A stretch of 64,000 bases of DNA. Source: Isoetes taiwanensis (taxonomy: Eukaryota; Streptophyta; Lycopodiopsida; Isoetales; Isoetaceae). Position 1 is the stretch's first letter; every line of letters starts with the position of its first letter. Under the pieces are notes generated by a model. The model saw only the letters and a list, made by a program, of their open reading frames with translations, was not told the origin of the DNA and ran no database searches. The position numbers and the translations under genes were made by a program. Positions 10,231-21,871 of the stretch are shown piece after piece. The stretch spans positions 16,530,006 through 16,594,005 of the forward strand of contig JAJEKV010000008.1 of the NCBI GenBank assembly GCA_021234155.1, given 5' to 3'.

Positions 10231-13200
10231 ATGGATAAAGAGATCAATTGTGTTACCTGGAATCTCCAGGGCATCAACAGCATCATTAAAAGGGAAAGAC
10301 TGAAGGTATGTCTCTCATCCCTCAACCCTGATTTTCTCTTCCTACAGGAGCACAAATTGCATGACTCTGATTATGAGAGAACTTTAAGTAGAACTCTCCC
10401 CCCTAATTATAGTATATGGCCTATCCCTGCTAATGAGTCCTCTGGTGGCATTGCGATTGCTTGGAAAAATTATCTTAACATTTCTGATATTTATATGGTT
10501 AATAGTAGGAATGGCAGATGGCAGATTCTTCTTTGCACCATTTTCAGAACTAGGCTTGCCCTGGTGAATATTTATGCTTTCAATAATCCTGGAGAAAGAG
10601 TAGATGTTTGGAAGAAGGTGAAAATTAGTCTAGATAATTTAGAGTTTGATGATTGCATTTTAGGTGGTGATCTTAACATGGTGACTAACAGTTTTATGAA
10701 AAATAAGAATTTCAGACCTCTGGGCAGGAATGAGAAGGATGCTTGGCTGGATCTCACTAGGAGCCATAACCTACCTTTGGCCAGAACCAAGCCTAACTCC
10801 TATAGCTGGACTGACAAAAGGGTAGATCCCACCCTATGTCTTCATGACAGGTATTACCTCTCTGAGAATTTTTGGAACCATAGCAGCAGGGTCAACAACC
10901 TGGAAGGGTACACCCTCTCAGATCATTTCCCTCAATAGTTGAGAATCATGCCTACCAATCAGGCTAACAAGAAGAGGAAAACTTACTTCAAGCTCAACAC
11001 CAGCCTTCTTGATCATGAAGACTTCATGGATAAGTTTCAGGAAGTTTTACAGATTTTTCCCAAGCCTAACGGTCAATCGGGCTGGATGTTCTGGTGGATC
11101 CAAGTGGCAAAGGCTATAAAGAAATGGCTCAAGGAATGGGGGAAAAAAGTCCATCTCAATAAGCTATCCTCCCTCCAAAATCTGAGAGACAGTCTTTCTA
11201 CTGCCCCCGAAGGGGACAAAGACAATATCAGAGCGGAAATTGAGAAAGAAGAAATCAAAATTGCTGAGGGTTGGAAGCTTAAGGCAAAGATAAGGGAGAT
11301 CAAACACGATGAGAGAAGCAGCTCTAAATTCTTTTTTGTAAAGGCTAAAGGCAGAATCAAGAAAAACCATATTTTCGAAATAAGAGTTGGGGATGAAGAC
11401 ATGTCGGATGAAAATCAAATCAAAGAAGCGGCTGCTGATCATTTTAGAAAAATAATGGGGACCAACCATGACAGCTCCCATGACATCATGAATAGGTTTA
11501 TCAATCTCCAACCAAAGGTTAGTATGGAGGACAACTCTAGTATCGAATTGCCCTTCTCCAAAGAGGAGCTCTTCCAAACTGCAAAAGAAATGGAGAGGGG
11601 AAAGAGTCCTGGCCCGGATGGTCTCCCAATTGAATTCTTCATTAAGGTATGGCCCATTTTAGGGGATAGTATTGTCAATTTAGCTAACGAGTTCAGAACC
11701 ATGAAGTGCTTGGATGCAAGGATCAATACCAGCTTCATCACTCTTATCCCCAAAATTGATATGCCGGCCACGCTATCAGATTACAGGCCTATTTCGCTAA
11801 CCAATGTTATATATAAGATAATTTCAGGTACAATTGCCAGAAGACTTAAGACTGTCTTGGAAAGAATTATCAGCACTTCCCAAGCTGCATATCTGAAAGA
11901 TAGATTCATCCTGGATAATGTGGTCACAGCCATGTTGGGGCTTAATTGGGCTAAAGACTCCAATCAGGATATTGCTTTAATTAAGCTGGACATCACCAAA
12001 GCCTTCGACACAGTAAGTTGGGATTTCTTGTTCAAATGCTACAAAGCCTTGGGGTTTTCGGATGAGGTAATTCTTTTATTCAAAGCAATCCTTTCCAATT
12101 CTAGATCCTCTGTTTTGATCAATGGTGAATGTGGCCCCTTCTTCCCTCTGCAAAGAGGTGTGAAGCAGGGATGCCCATTAGCCCCTTTTCTATTTCTCAT
12201 TGTAATGGAGGCTCTTCATGGTAAATTGGAAGAGGCGAAGAGGACTAACGTGATCTAAGGTCTCACCCTTCCCAACAACGGAGAAATGGATCAAATCTTA
12301 AATGGTCATTTTGCAGATGATACATTCCTGCTAGTATCGATGGATAACAGATCTTTAACCAACACCCAAATTATTTTGGAGAATTTTGGAGAAGCATCAG
12401 GATGTAAGATCAACCCCATCAAATCGAAAGTGGTGGCCAGAGACCAGGTAAAAGGAGATCAAACGGCTGCTCTCCTGGGCTGTAAGTATATCCTCCCTAC
12501 CACCTCTTCTAAGGTTTTAGGCATCCCCCTAGCCCTGAAAGGCTCTCCCTCTGATATCTGGTCTGATATCATAGAGAAATTCCAGAAAAAGTTGGACAGC
12601 CTAAACTCCAAGTATATCTCAAAGCAGGGGAGAGCAATTATTGCTAACTTTGTGATCTCCTTTTCCCATGTCTATCAGTCCTCTGTCATTCTTGCACCAA
12701 AGAAAGTAACATCCAAATTGCAGAGTATAATTGGGAGATTTATTTCCTGTGGACAGAATAGAAGATGCTGGACTCCAGTGGCCATGGATGAGTGCTGCAA
12801 AAGCAAGAACCTTGGGGGGCTTGGAGTGATTAACATTGAGAAGCAGGGGATAGCTCTTGCTGCCAAATATCTGTATAAGGCAGCATATAATATGATCAAT
12901 CATCCAGTCTCCATTATCATCAGACATTATTTAAATAAGTGTCTATCCTTTGGATGGAGGAAGCTAAATCTGATTCTACCCCACTCGATTCACTTTCCCT
13001 TCACTGTTCCTAACTCTGTCCCTGGCCTTATAAAGAAATGGATTAGAGCTTGGAACTCAGTCAAGGGAATGTACACCTGGAAAGAGGGCCTCTCCATGGA
13101 TCAGTCCATCTTTTAGAACCCGGGACTCCTAACTAATGACCCTTCTCTATGTTTAGCATGTCACTTCCCGGAGCAGGCGAGGTTATGGGGAAGCAAAGGA

Positions 13201-14229
13201 ATTATTTTTATCAGAGATATGTTTAATGACCAAGGGATTATTCCTTTTCAACATTCTGTTTTGGCTGGGGAAGGGATTGATACCGAGATCCTCTACAACA
13301 ACATCTACCAGATGCTCTCTCAAGGAAGATGGAATGAAGACGATGACCAGAACTGGACCCATAATGGAATTGCTGGATTCAAGGTTAAATCAGCATACAA
13401 ATTTCTGATGAGAGGTCAAAGGCTCTCCATTCATACCAAATGGCAAACTGAGGAGGACAGATGCATAAGGAATCTAAGGTTCATGTGGGCGAGCCCAATC
13501 CCTCCTAAAGTGAAATCTTTTATGTGGCAGCTTTGTACGCAGCTTTAGCCACTAATCACAAAAGGCATAAGATCCAAATGTCGATTAGGATGCGTCCCTG
13601 TGCCTTTAACTCTAGAGAGGATGAGGAGCACTTGTTTAAATCATGCATCTGGTCGGAATGGATCCTGGAATTAGCCTCTACCATTTTTGGATATGATCTT
13701 AACTCGCTCGACCCATTAGAGTTTTTTCTGCCAAATAACCCCAATGATTGGAGGATTTACATCCTTCTGTGGCGGATTTGGAAGGGAAGAAATAACTTCA
13801 TCTTCAACTGCGATATTACTCATCCTGAGGCTATCATCAAGCAAACCGAATATGACATCAAATGGATTATTGCTGTTGCATAGGACTAAACATGAGTCTG
13901 ATATCTTTCTTTCTGATTTTACAGGGATTATTTTTGTGTTGGTGCGCAAACTCAAGTGGAAAAAGATCAATCCAGTGGCAAATCAACAATGGATTAAGGT
14001 GTCCGGTCCTCCGAATATATATGGTCATGACGAACCATGTCGCGCAAGATTCTGTCGTGACCGTAATTACAATGCAAGAAGGGAAATGCTCTGTGAGGCC
14101 AAAGATAGCAAGGGCCGGTTTAATATGGCCAAAGCGGAATCATGCATGTGTGCCTTCTGTTTGCTCTCTGTTATGGTCAGAGGCAGAGGCAGGAAGCCCA
14201 CCAATTTTAACCTCAGATCACACTTCTAA
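10231..14229 (+). pseudogene. LINE-1 ORF2, endonuclease/reverse transcriptase, broken
   Basis: An APE-type endonuclease opens the frame (WNLQGIN, QEHK, GGDLNMV, LSDHFP; 10231-10938). The reverse transcriptase follows (SPGPDG, KLDITKAFDTVSW, GVKQGCPLAPFLF, and FADD at about 12310), then a zf-RVT-type region (EDEEHLFKSC, LLWRIWKGRNNFIFN) and a Cys-rich C-terminus with the same 23-residue module as ORF1 at 14092-14160. It would nick the target and prime cDNA synthesis in the nucleus. Stops at 10936 (TAG), 12256 (TAA for AAA) and 13114 (TAG for TGG), plus frameshifts near 13540 and 13880, break it relative to LINE-2. Confidence 0.88.
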
Positions 14230-14424
14230 AGCACAACAGGCTTTATATTTGGCTCAGGGTCTAGCATATAGCTCAAACTCTATCTTATCTTGGTTATTAT
14301 TACTATTTCCATCAGTGCTTTTTACTGTACCACCAGGGTTATACTTCCCTTCAAAAAGTACCACTTTTTGTTAACTTATACTTTATAATTAATATATAAA
14401 TACGCCTTCAATAAAAAAAAAAAA

Positions 14425-14432
14425 GATATTGA
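14425..14432. repeat. target-site duplication of LINE-1 (right)
   Basis: GATATTGA, matching 7597-7604, directly after the poly-A tail. Confidence 0.75.
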
Positions 14433-14645
14433 TCCACAACGTAACATGGTCATCCCACACCAATTCCTATATAAAACAATGCCAGGAATATTCTGTTCAT
14501 CGATGGCTCGCAGGTAAGGTAACGTTGAAAAAAAAAACCATAAACCCACATATGTAATAACAAAAGAAGTGGCTACAACCTAGCACGGTCATCTTACAAA
14601 AATAAGACCATTGTCATCCCACATGGTCACCTTATATAAGACCAT
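14433..14645 (+). repeat. R3 promoter-like module (right half after LINE-1)
   Basis: Contains two TATA-like boxes, CCTATATAAAAC at about 14467 and TATATAAG at 14633-14640, each preceded by ...GGTCATCCCACA-type sequence. Between them is ATGGCTCGCAGGTAAGG, which looks like a start codon followed by a 5' splice site. The left half of the module is at 7530-7604. Confidence 0.65.
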
Positions 14646-15689
14646 GGTTGTGAGGATTTCCATTTGAACTGTAATGGGAACAATGTGTCATTTTGAGAAT
14701 AGATTATTGGTTTGGCATTGTGAAATAGGTGTGATCTTTCATTGTAGCATATAGCTCCATGCTTCGCAAATATATGTTAACGTTGAAGATGTGAAATTTC
14801 TCCCCTATACCATCATATTAACCTTGAGGATGTTTATCAAATTTCTCCCTTATTCCATTATATTGATTAAATTGGCGATGCTAGTCTCTAGTGATATATG
14901 TGTTCACAGCAGCCAACACACAAGGCATTAGCAAAGTTTTCTTGTGTATTTCAAGATTGACACACACATCCATTACTACCGCACATGGAAGTTGGAAATA
15001 GAAATGTTCGCAGTGGCCAAGGCCGCCGCGATAAATTTCTTGTTGATTTGAATATGCCAATTAAATTCCAACCTAGTGGTTTTAATGTTGGAGAGAGAAT
15101 TGTTCTTGTTGATTTGAATATGCCAATTAAATTAAATATGCATAAACCCGCAATATTTCATTCTATATTTGTGGACGGGTTTTCGCATGATTGGGCCAAG
15201 ATTTATGTGGTGTATTGTATAGAAACCGTATGTTTTGCATGTTTGAGGAGCTTATTGGCAAAGATGGACAATAAGGGTTGATGAGGCTATTGTGGCCTAG
15301 AGTTTGGGGAGGGGAGGGGCATGAGTGGGCTATATATTTCTATCCCGATGGAAAGAGACCGAAGACTCTTTATGTATATTTTGGGCGTTCAAACACACTT
15401 TTTAAGCGAGAAAGCTTGGCCGCGACATGAGGGCTTTGTTTGAATCAACCCTTTTAGATCGACTAGGGAAGGGAGGGCATAAGGTGCATAGCCATTTCAG
15501 TAGTTCTCTTAAAGCGGGGCCTCCAACACTCTGAAGATGACGGCTTTATGTGATACGCCTTGCATAAATGCATGGGTTTGAGACCATGGTCTTGTAAAAA
15601 ATTGTGTTTATTATGCCAATGCTCTTTTCGGACTATATGTCCATTAGAGACCATAGGAAATGTCATGTCTTTTTTTTGGGGGCAAAATG
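14646..15689. repeat. dispersed repeat R2, copy 2
   Basis: Same order as copy 1. The frame 14985-15281 (98 codons) contains the 31-bp direct repeat (15037-15067 and 15103-15133). It is also open at 59460-59741 but broken in the other two R2 copies. Confidence 0.85.
15310..15535 (+). pseudogene. MATH-domain exon fragment, copy 2
   Basis: [20 protein letters not shown], then after a frame break [20 protein letters not shown] and [13 protein letters not shown]. These match in order the central blocks of the BPM MATH domain. No BTB follows. This is the best-preserved second half among the four copies. Confidence 0.75.
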
Positions 15690-16020
15690 TTAATACTACA
15701 ATGCCAAGAATATTTTGTTACCCACATCGCGAATGACAAAAGACTTGGCTAATATTGATATTGATCCACACTTGGAATACCACGGTCATCCCACACCAAT
15801 TCCTATATAAAATAATGCCAAGAATATTTTGTGTTCATCAATGGCTCCATCTGTAAGGTAACGTTGAAAAACAAAAACCATAAACCCACATATGTAATGA
15901 CAAAAGACGTGATTACAACGTAACATGGTCACCTTACGGAAATAAGACCACTATCATCCCACACGGTCACCTTATATAAGACCCACGATCATTTTAAGTA
16001 GAAGAAGATGGCAAGGTAGT
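15690..16020 (+). repeat. R3 promoter-like module
   Basis: Follows the common order: CTAATATTGATATTGATCC, CACGGTCATCCCACACC, first TATA box, GTAAGGTAACG, CACACGGTCACC, TATATAAG at 15973-15980, then AGAAGATGGCAAGG, which resembles the Dof gene start. An in-frame TAG soon follows the ATG. Confidence 0.65.
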
Positions 16021-17112
16021 AGAACATCTTAACTTTCTATGGATAATACTAACTTTTATGGAAATTGCAAAATTTTATCATTTTTGCATTTTCGGTTTCT
16101 CCACAAATATTTAGGTGCTAAAACACAAGGAATTCTAAAATGTACATCCTAACTCCATGATAAATTCCAACATCATAAAACTTGGGAGAGATTTTATTGG
16201 GCCTATAACTTGTAAGGGCAAAATACAAAATAGAATTGTGGTTGGTTCTTTATGTATTTTTATACTCTTTGCATGGATGGCTTTAACATAAATGATGCTG
16301 ATCTAACATTTCCAAGACTCTAAACAAATGTTAGGATTGTCACAACGTTAAAACTACTTCTTGATGGTTATAAGCTTGTAGCTTTACAATTTTTCTACCA
16401 AAATAATAGAATGTAAGGACTTAAACAACAAACAAGATATTTAATTTCATAACACTAAGTCCCTACTATCTCCATGTGATTCTTTTGTTGGAATTACAAA
16501 ATTTAATGCCTTTATATACTTGCTATCAATGCTACAATGGTGTCCAATTTTGCTTTACCACGAGAGCATTATTGACTATCATTCTTTTTCATATGGCTTA
16601 TATCGATTATTCAAAGCATGGATTGTTTCTTTTATGGCAAAGTGCATGAATGATCGATTGTATTATTATCATTCTGAGTTTTTAATACTAAAGGACATAG
16701 AATGCAATTGCATGGATGCTTTAATCATGTGAATATCATTCCACATTGCATACATTAAAGAACATGGGGCGCAATAGTCTTGAACGCGAGGCATTATGGT
16801 AAATTTCTCTCTTGGCCTCCTTGGTGAATATCGTTCCACATTGCCGACATTAAAGAACAAGGGTGCAATAGTCTTGAACACAAGAGGCATTATGGTAAAT
16901 TCCTGGCTTGGCCTCCTTTCAAAACTAATAACATAGTGTAACATGTGTCAACAACTAGGTCGTATATAGCAAAGTTGTTTGTGCCGTCTATGACTCTAAG
17001 AGAACGCCAATTGTAATGCTAGATACTCTCTACATCATACACATAGAAAATTATTGCATTAAGGTTTGAATTCAAGTGCTATAGATATTCTCTATATGAT
17101 ACACATGGAAAT
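16021..17112. repeat. duplicated segment (S1) without recognisable genes
   Basis: Matches 60521-61625 closely. It includes an imperfect tandem pair at 16731-16820 and 16826-16917 (GAATATCATTCCACATTGC type), which is also kept in S2 at 61241-61430. I see no gene. Confidence 0.8.
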
Positions 17113-17459
17113 TATTTTAAAATGCCGATAGTATATGCCTATCTAAGAAATGTGTGTTGAAATGTTTGTGGGGGCAATGAGCAACACATGCCATCATTCC
17201 ATGGGACAAAGGACAAGGAAGGATGGCCTTGATACATTTTATTGCAATGTTCCTTTAAATGGAGCGATGGTATTAGCATTACAAAGAATTGGCATTACAA
17301 ATTGAGGGCAAAGTACCATTCACATCTTAGCACTCCATTTTGTCTATTAAATTGATTAAATCTACAACATTCTTTCAACTTACAAACTCTCATCTACCCC
17401 TTCATGTCCATGAACAATGTCCTTATAATTAAAAATAGGGATTAAGCATCGCACACGTT
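17113..17459. other. no recognisable feature
   Basis: AT-rich sequence beyond the edge of the S1/S2 duplication. I see no gene, RNA or clear repeat. Confidence 0.6.
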
Positions 17460-17790
17460 TCTAGTGTTAATACTACAATTGAAGGGAATATTTTGTTACC
17501 CCATATGTAATGATAAAAGACTTGGTTAATAATATTGATATTGATCCACAACGTAACCGCGGTCATCCCACACCAATTCCTATATAAAACAATGCGGGAA
17601 TTATAACGTTTCATCGATCTATTGAGGTGTAAGGTAGCGCCGAAAAAACCATAAACCCACATATGTAATGACAAAAGATGTGGCTACAACGTAAAAAAAT
17701 CACCTTAAAAATAAGACCACCATCATCCCCGGTCACCTTATATAAGACCACCGGTAATTATGAAGTAGGAGAAGATGGCGGGCTATGTCT
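17460..17790 (+). repeat. R3 promoter-like module
   Basis: Degenerate copy with GCGGTCATCCCACACC, a first TATA box near 17580, TATATAAG at 17739-17746, and GAAGTAGGAGAAGATGGCGG. The ATGGCG corresponds to the second ATG of the Dof gene. Confidence 0.6.
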
Positions 17791-17879
17791 TGTATGTTTA
17801 TTATGACAATGCTCATGTCCAATAGAGACTATAGGACATTTAAAAATGTCATGTCATTTTTCTTTTGGGCAAAATGTTA

Positions 17880-18030
17880 AAATTTAATAGTATGTTCATC
17901 CATGCCTCACGGTTGGACGTTGAAAAAAAAGACGTTTAAAATTTGATCAAAAAGGCGTCCCCAAACGGACATCTGGTCCTCAACCTTAACATCCAGGTCG
18001 GCCCTATATAAGACCAAAAGTTAACCTCAA
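17880..18030 (+). repeat. divergent R3-like promoter module
   Basis: GTTGGACGTTGAAAAAAAAG, then CAGGTCGGCC and TATATAAG at 18005-18012, in the same order as R3 but with much lower similarity. No open frame follows. Confidence 0.4.
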
Positions 18031-18824
18031 ATTCACTTGAAAGGTCAGGTCCACGCCTACCTAAAACCCGATTGAGCATTAAAGGTAGAAAAAACTAAAC
18101 ATCCATGTTAGAAACCCAATTTTGAGAAAGGATGATTTTGATGGTTGTTGACATAAAGGTCATGGCACCTAAAAAATTCTTTGAATTTATAGATATTGAT
18201 TTAAATACCAAGCTATAATTTGGGTGCAAGATTTCGATTGGTTGGTTTATATTATTTATTGTTGAAAATGGTATCATTATTTAAAGATAATGGGCGGGAA
18301 TAAATGCCCTAAGGATAACTAACAACTTCAGGATGTTTGAGCATTTGGATGAATACCTCTTGTTTGGGTATTTGTTAGCTAATGTTGAAGAAGCTCTAGA
18401 AAAAGGGGTGGCTTGAAGCGAATTCAAGGCTTGTCTTGGATTAAATGAGACAAATATAGAGGTCGAGACTCACACTTGGAGGTGCCATACATGCACACTT
18501 CGAATATTGAGATGATTTTTAGGAAGTCGGGAAATTTTAGGCAATAAAATAAACCATATTCGAAAGCCAGTTTACAAAAATTATGGTTCATTCCACACTA
18601 ATCTTGACTTCAATGTCATTAGTTGGCTTATCCTACCACCTTAAGGCAGCCAAAGTGGACGATGAAAGGTTTTAAGGAAATTGGTTGTTGGGGATCAAAT
18701 CGTATAACCCATACTGCAACTTCCCAAAGATAAACATACACGGGTTTGAACCCATGACCAAATGCACATTTATTTTGGCATTACTAGGCCTACAACAACT
18801 CACCACACATCGTTGGGCAAAACT
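18031..18824. other. no recognisable feature
   Basis: AT-rich. Only short frames with no family resemblance. Nothing supportable. Confidence 0.5.
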
Positions 18825-19155
18825 TTAGCCAATATTTTAAGTTTGATAGAATTGACCTTAGAAACTTGGTAAGGGAAATTTTAGGCCTTGTTTAAAATAA
18901 TCTCCTATAATATACTACGCTTAACTCTATCAAAGCCAATTTTATTATTTACATAGTGCAAAAACTATAAAGGCACATGTAAATGTATATAATATAGGTA
19001 GGGCAAAGTGGTGATGATTTGCAGGCTCAACTTCAGGGGATAAATTTTCATTAATAACAAGATCATTTTTTGGTTTGAACTAAATGGTTAGGCAAAAGTC
19101 ATTTATTTGTATCAATATTTAAATGTTTTTGGATTGTTTAAGAAGTTCTTGCATA
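18825..19155. repeat. degenerate dispersed repeat (partner 21200-21532)
   Basis: Shared blocks in the same order at both sites: AAACTTGGTAA, AAAATAATCTCCTATA, AAATGTATA...AGGTAG, and ATGGTTAGGCAAAAGTCATT. Both copies lie near R3 modules. Confidence 0.65.
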
Positions 19156-19721
19156 GTAAGGCAATGGATTTGATCCCAAATAAATTTGGTCTGTAGGATA
19201 ATGGTTCTTTATGCTATCTTCACAACTTCATTTAAATTAACCTTGTTCATGGATTATACCAAATGGTTGCTATGTGGTGTACCATTAAGGTTTTGTAGCA
19301 GTGGCGGTGCATGAGGCCTTGAAAACAATTAATTTCATGCTTGTTTTATAAATCCACAAGTTTTATCATGTTTAGGCTTTTTGATTGTTCCCTAGGTATT
19401 GAATTGAGGGTCCTTACTAGAACACCATTCACAATAAAAATAAGAAACCTAATGTACCTTTTGGCCCTTCAATTACCATTCTTATGCTAATGTTGTGTTG
19501 TTTCATTCAAAAATATCTTCCTAAACACCAACTTTCAAACACAAGTTCAAAATGAAAAAATGGACATATTTATGGAGTTCTAAGATTATGCACAGTAGAG
19601 AAGCTGACACATGGCTGAGCACTGTCTAAGGGAAGAGTTACTGCCTCAGTTTTTTATTACAGTTGAAATCTGAATATTGAGACAAAAGGAACATGATCAA
19701 TAGTACGAACTCAATGTGATT

Positions 19722-20080
19722 ATGTTATATTTTGCTGAAAGTCTGGTAGCAGCACTGCAAGTCTGCATATTAACCATTTTTCTATACAGAACTTCTAGCC
19801 AGTTAGTGGCACTACATAGAACTATTGAATATGTTGTTTATTTTCCTATCCAAATAATGAGAATGTGACATGTAGAAACTTGAATTTGCATATGAGAAGT
19901 TTTCATTTCATGTTGTAATTCTGGTAGTAGCACTATTTATCTGCATACTCCCTATTTTTTATACAGAACTCATGGCCATCTACTGACTCTACATAGAGCT
20001 ATTGATGATTTTTGTTTATGTTCTTATACAAACAGAGAAAACATGACAGTTTAAAGCTTGAAATGGCATATGATAATTTG
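19722..20080. repeat. imperfect tandem repeat, two units of about 180 bp
   Basis: Unit 1 (19722-19900) and unit 2 (19905-20080) share CTGGTAG(C/T)AGCACT, TCTGCATA, ATACAGAACT, CTACATAGA(A/G)CTATTGA and a GCATATGA end. Confidence 0.75.
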
Positions 20081-20244
20081 ATTGATATAAATATAATACT
20101 CCACACGTAGCTGGAGACAGTTTTCCTCGCCTCGCCGCCGCCAGGCCTTTTCCGCCAGAAAACTGGCCTCAACAACCTTTACCTTACATAAAGGTAAAGA
20201 GGGCCACATTTCGGCGGTCAGCTGGATGCCACGTCAGCAAATTC

Positions 20245-20470
20245 TGGATGCCAGGAATATTCTGTTCATCAATGGCTCACAGGCAAGGTAACGTTGAAAA
20301 AAAAAACCATAAACCCACATATATAATGACAAAAGACGTGGCTACAACGTAACACGCTCACCTTATGGAAATAAGACCAGTGTCATCCCACACGGTCACC
20401 TTATATAAGACCACGGTCACGGCGAAGTAGGAGAAGATGGCGAAGCAGGGTCTTGTATGTTTATTATGAC
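20245..20470 (+). repeat. R3 promoter-like module closest to the Dof gene type
   Basis: Has CACACGGTCACC, TATATAAG at 20402-20409, and GAGAAGATGGCGAAGCAGG. The last nine codon-scale bases match the start of the Dof gene (ATGGCGAAGCAGG at 21878). It then diverges into CTTGTATGTTTATTATGACA, as in the R2 ends. It looks like a broken relative of the Dof gene's 5' end. Confidence 0.65.
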
Positions 20471-21199
20471 AATGCTCAAAAAATGTTCAGGGTCATTGTT
20501 ACACCTACAAAAAATGACCCTAACAGCAGGATAGGGTGATCTAAATGCCATGTTAATTATGTATTCCTGCTTAATGGTTGATTGTGCACATTTATTTATT
20601 GTTGAAAATGGTGAATCAATGCTTAAAAAGGGAAGAAAATGAGAATTTCCTTAGGTGTCTAACATATTCTCCTTCTCCTATCTATCCTATTTGTCAGTTA
20701 CCTCTTGTCTATATATTTGTCGATCTAGGTGTCTTCGTGTAAGATTATCCCTATGCGATTAACGCTTTCTTACGCATTCTAAGATCCATGTAAGACCCGA
20801 ATTTGAAGATTTACACTTGTTTGTTTCTGTGCATCCAGCGAATAATGATCTGATTTTAAGTGTCACATCATCCCACCTTCTATTTAAGGCCTACATATTC
20901 GATGAGGTAGTGAGTTGTACAAAATTATGTAGTTATTCAATTTGGAAAAGATTTTGGTCCAAAAGACTTCAATGTCGTCTATATGTGGGCGTAAAAATTT
21001 ATCTTATCTTATCTTTACCAAGTTGTCAATGTTGAACTCGTAAAAAGTGTGAAGGTATTGGATTCTTGTTAGTTGAAATGAGTATGTATATGTGCACCAC
21101 TTGACTACATAAATCGAATTTGATTATATGGGTACAAGAAAGTATAATATGTAAACCTCTAATATTGAAAGCCAAATGGTTTATTTTATTTGTGTCATA
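20471..21199. other. no recognisable gene
   Basis: AT-rich spacer. Short frames only. Confidence 0.5.
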
Positions 21200-21532
21200 A
21201 TTGAATATTTTAAGTTTGATGATTGACGATGAAACTTGGTAAAGGAAATTGCATTGTTTAAAATAATCTCCTATAGCTTAACTCTATCACACCACGAGTG
21301 TGTATTGATGTGATACATAGTGCAACGAACTACATATGTTGTAAAGGCACATGGAAATGTATAATCTAGGTAGGTGGGAATATTTGCATGCGAATCCGCG
21401 ATTAGCGCAGTGTGTTTTCCGCTTCATGTGAATTTTTCATTAGGCCAGATCATTTTTTTGGTTTAGTAAATGGTTAGGCAAAAGTCATTTATTTGGTTCA
21501 ATATTTCATGTTTTGGATTGTCTAAGAAGACG
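21200..21532. repeat. degenerate dispersed repeat (partner 18825-19155)
   Basis: Second copy of the 18.8-kb repeat, with several internal deletions. Confidence 0.65.
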
Positions 21533-21639
21533 TCCTATAGGCCTAATAATGAGACAATGTGGGAGAGGGATTTGACCTAATGAACTGGTTGGTGTCATGG
21601 AGAGGGAGCATATTGTGATGGGCACAATTGGCTAATATT

Positions 21640-21871
21640 GTGATGGCCAATATTGGCTAATATTGGCTAATATTGTGACGTTGCCTAATATTGTGCTATT
21701 GTGACGTTGAAAAAAAAAAAATCCTAATATTGTGATGCAATGGCTAAAAAGACGTCTAATATTGTGAAAAAAAAAAATCCAGAATGCTACACGGTCATCT
21801 CACGCGGTCAACCCGCGGTCATCCCACACGGTCAGCCTATATAAGACTGTCATTCCACACCAAACACCAAA
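21640..21871 (+). promoter_or_regulatory. promoter region of the Dof-type gene
   Basis: A cluster of CTAATATTGTG repeats (21640-21770) is followed by four direct CGGTCA motifs at 21792, 21805, 21816 and 21829, spaced 13, 11 and 13 bp. Then comes a TATA box (TATATAA, 21838-21844). One CGGTCAACC gives a W-box core (TTGACC) on the reverse strand. The layout matches the R3 modules, so this promoter belongs to that repeated family. TATA to ATG is about 30 bp, leaving almost no 5' UTR. Confidence 0.65.

Larger units (their letters stand above)
7605..14424 (+). mobile_element. LINE-1, full-length plant non-LTR retrotransposon
   Basis: A 6.8-kb element with three consecutive coding regions (ORF0, ORF1, ORF2) and a 3' UTR that ends CCTTCAAT followed by a poly-A tail. 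It shares every coding block and the 3' end with LINE-2 (45115-51633), at a protein identity that looks moderate. It interrupts an R3 module; the uninterrupted paralogue in S2 confirms both edges. ORF1 and ORF2 carry several stops and frameshifts, so it is inactive as sequenced. Confidence 0.9.
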
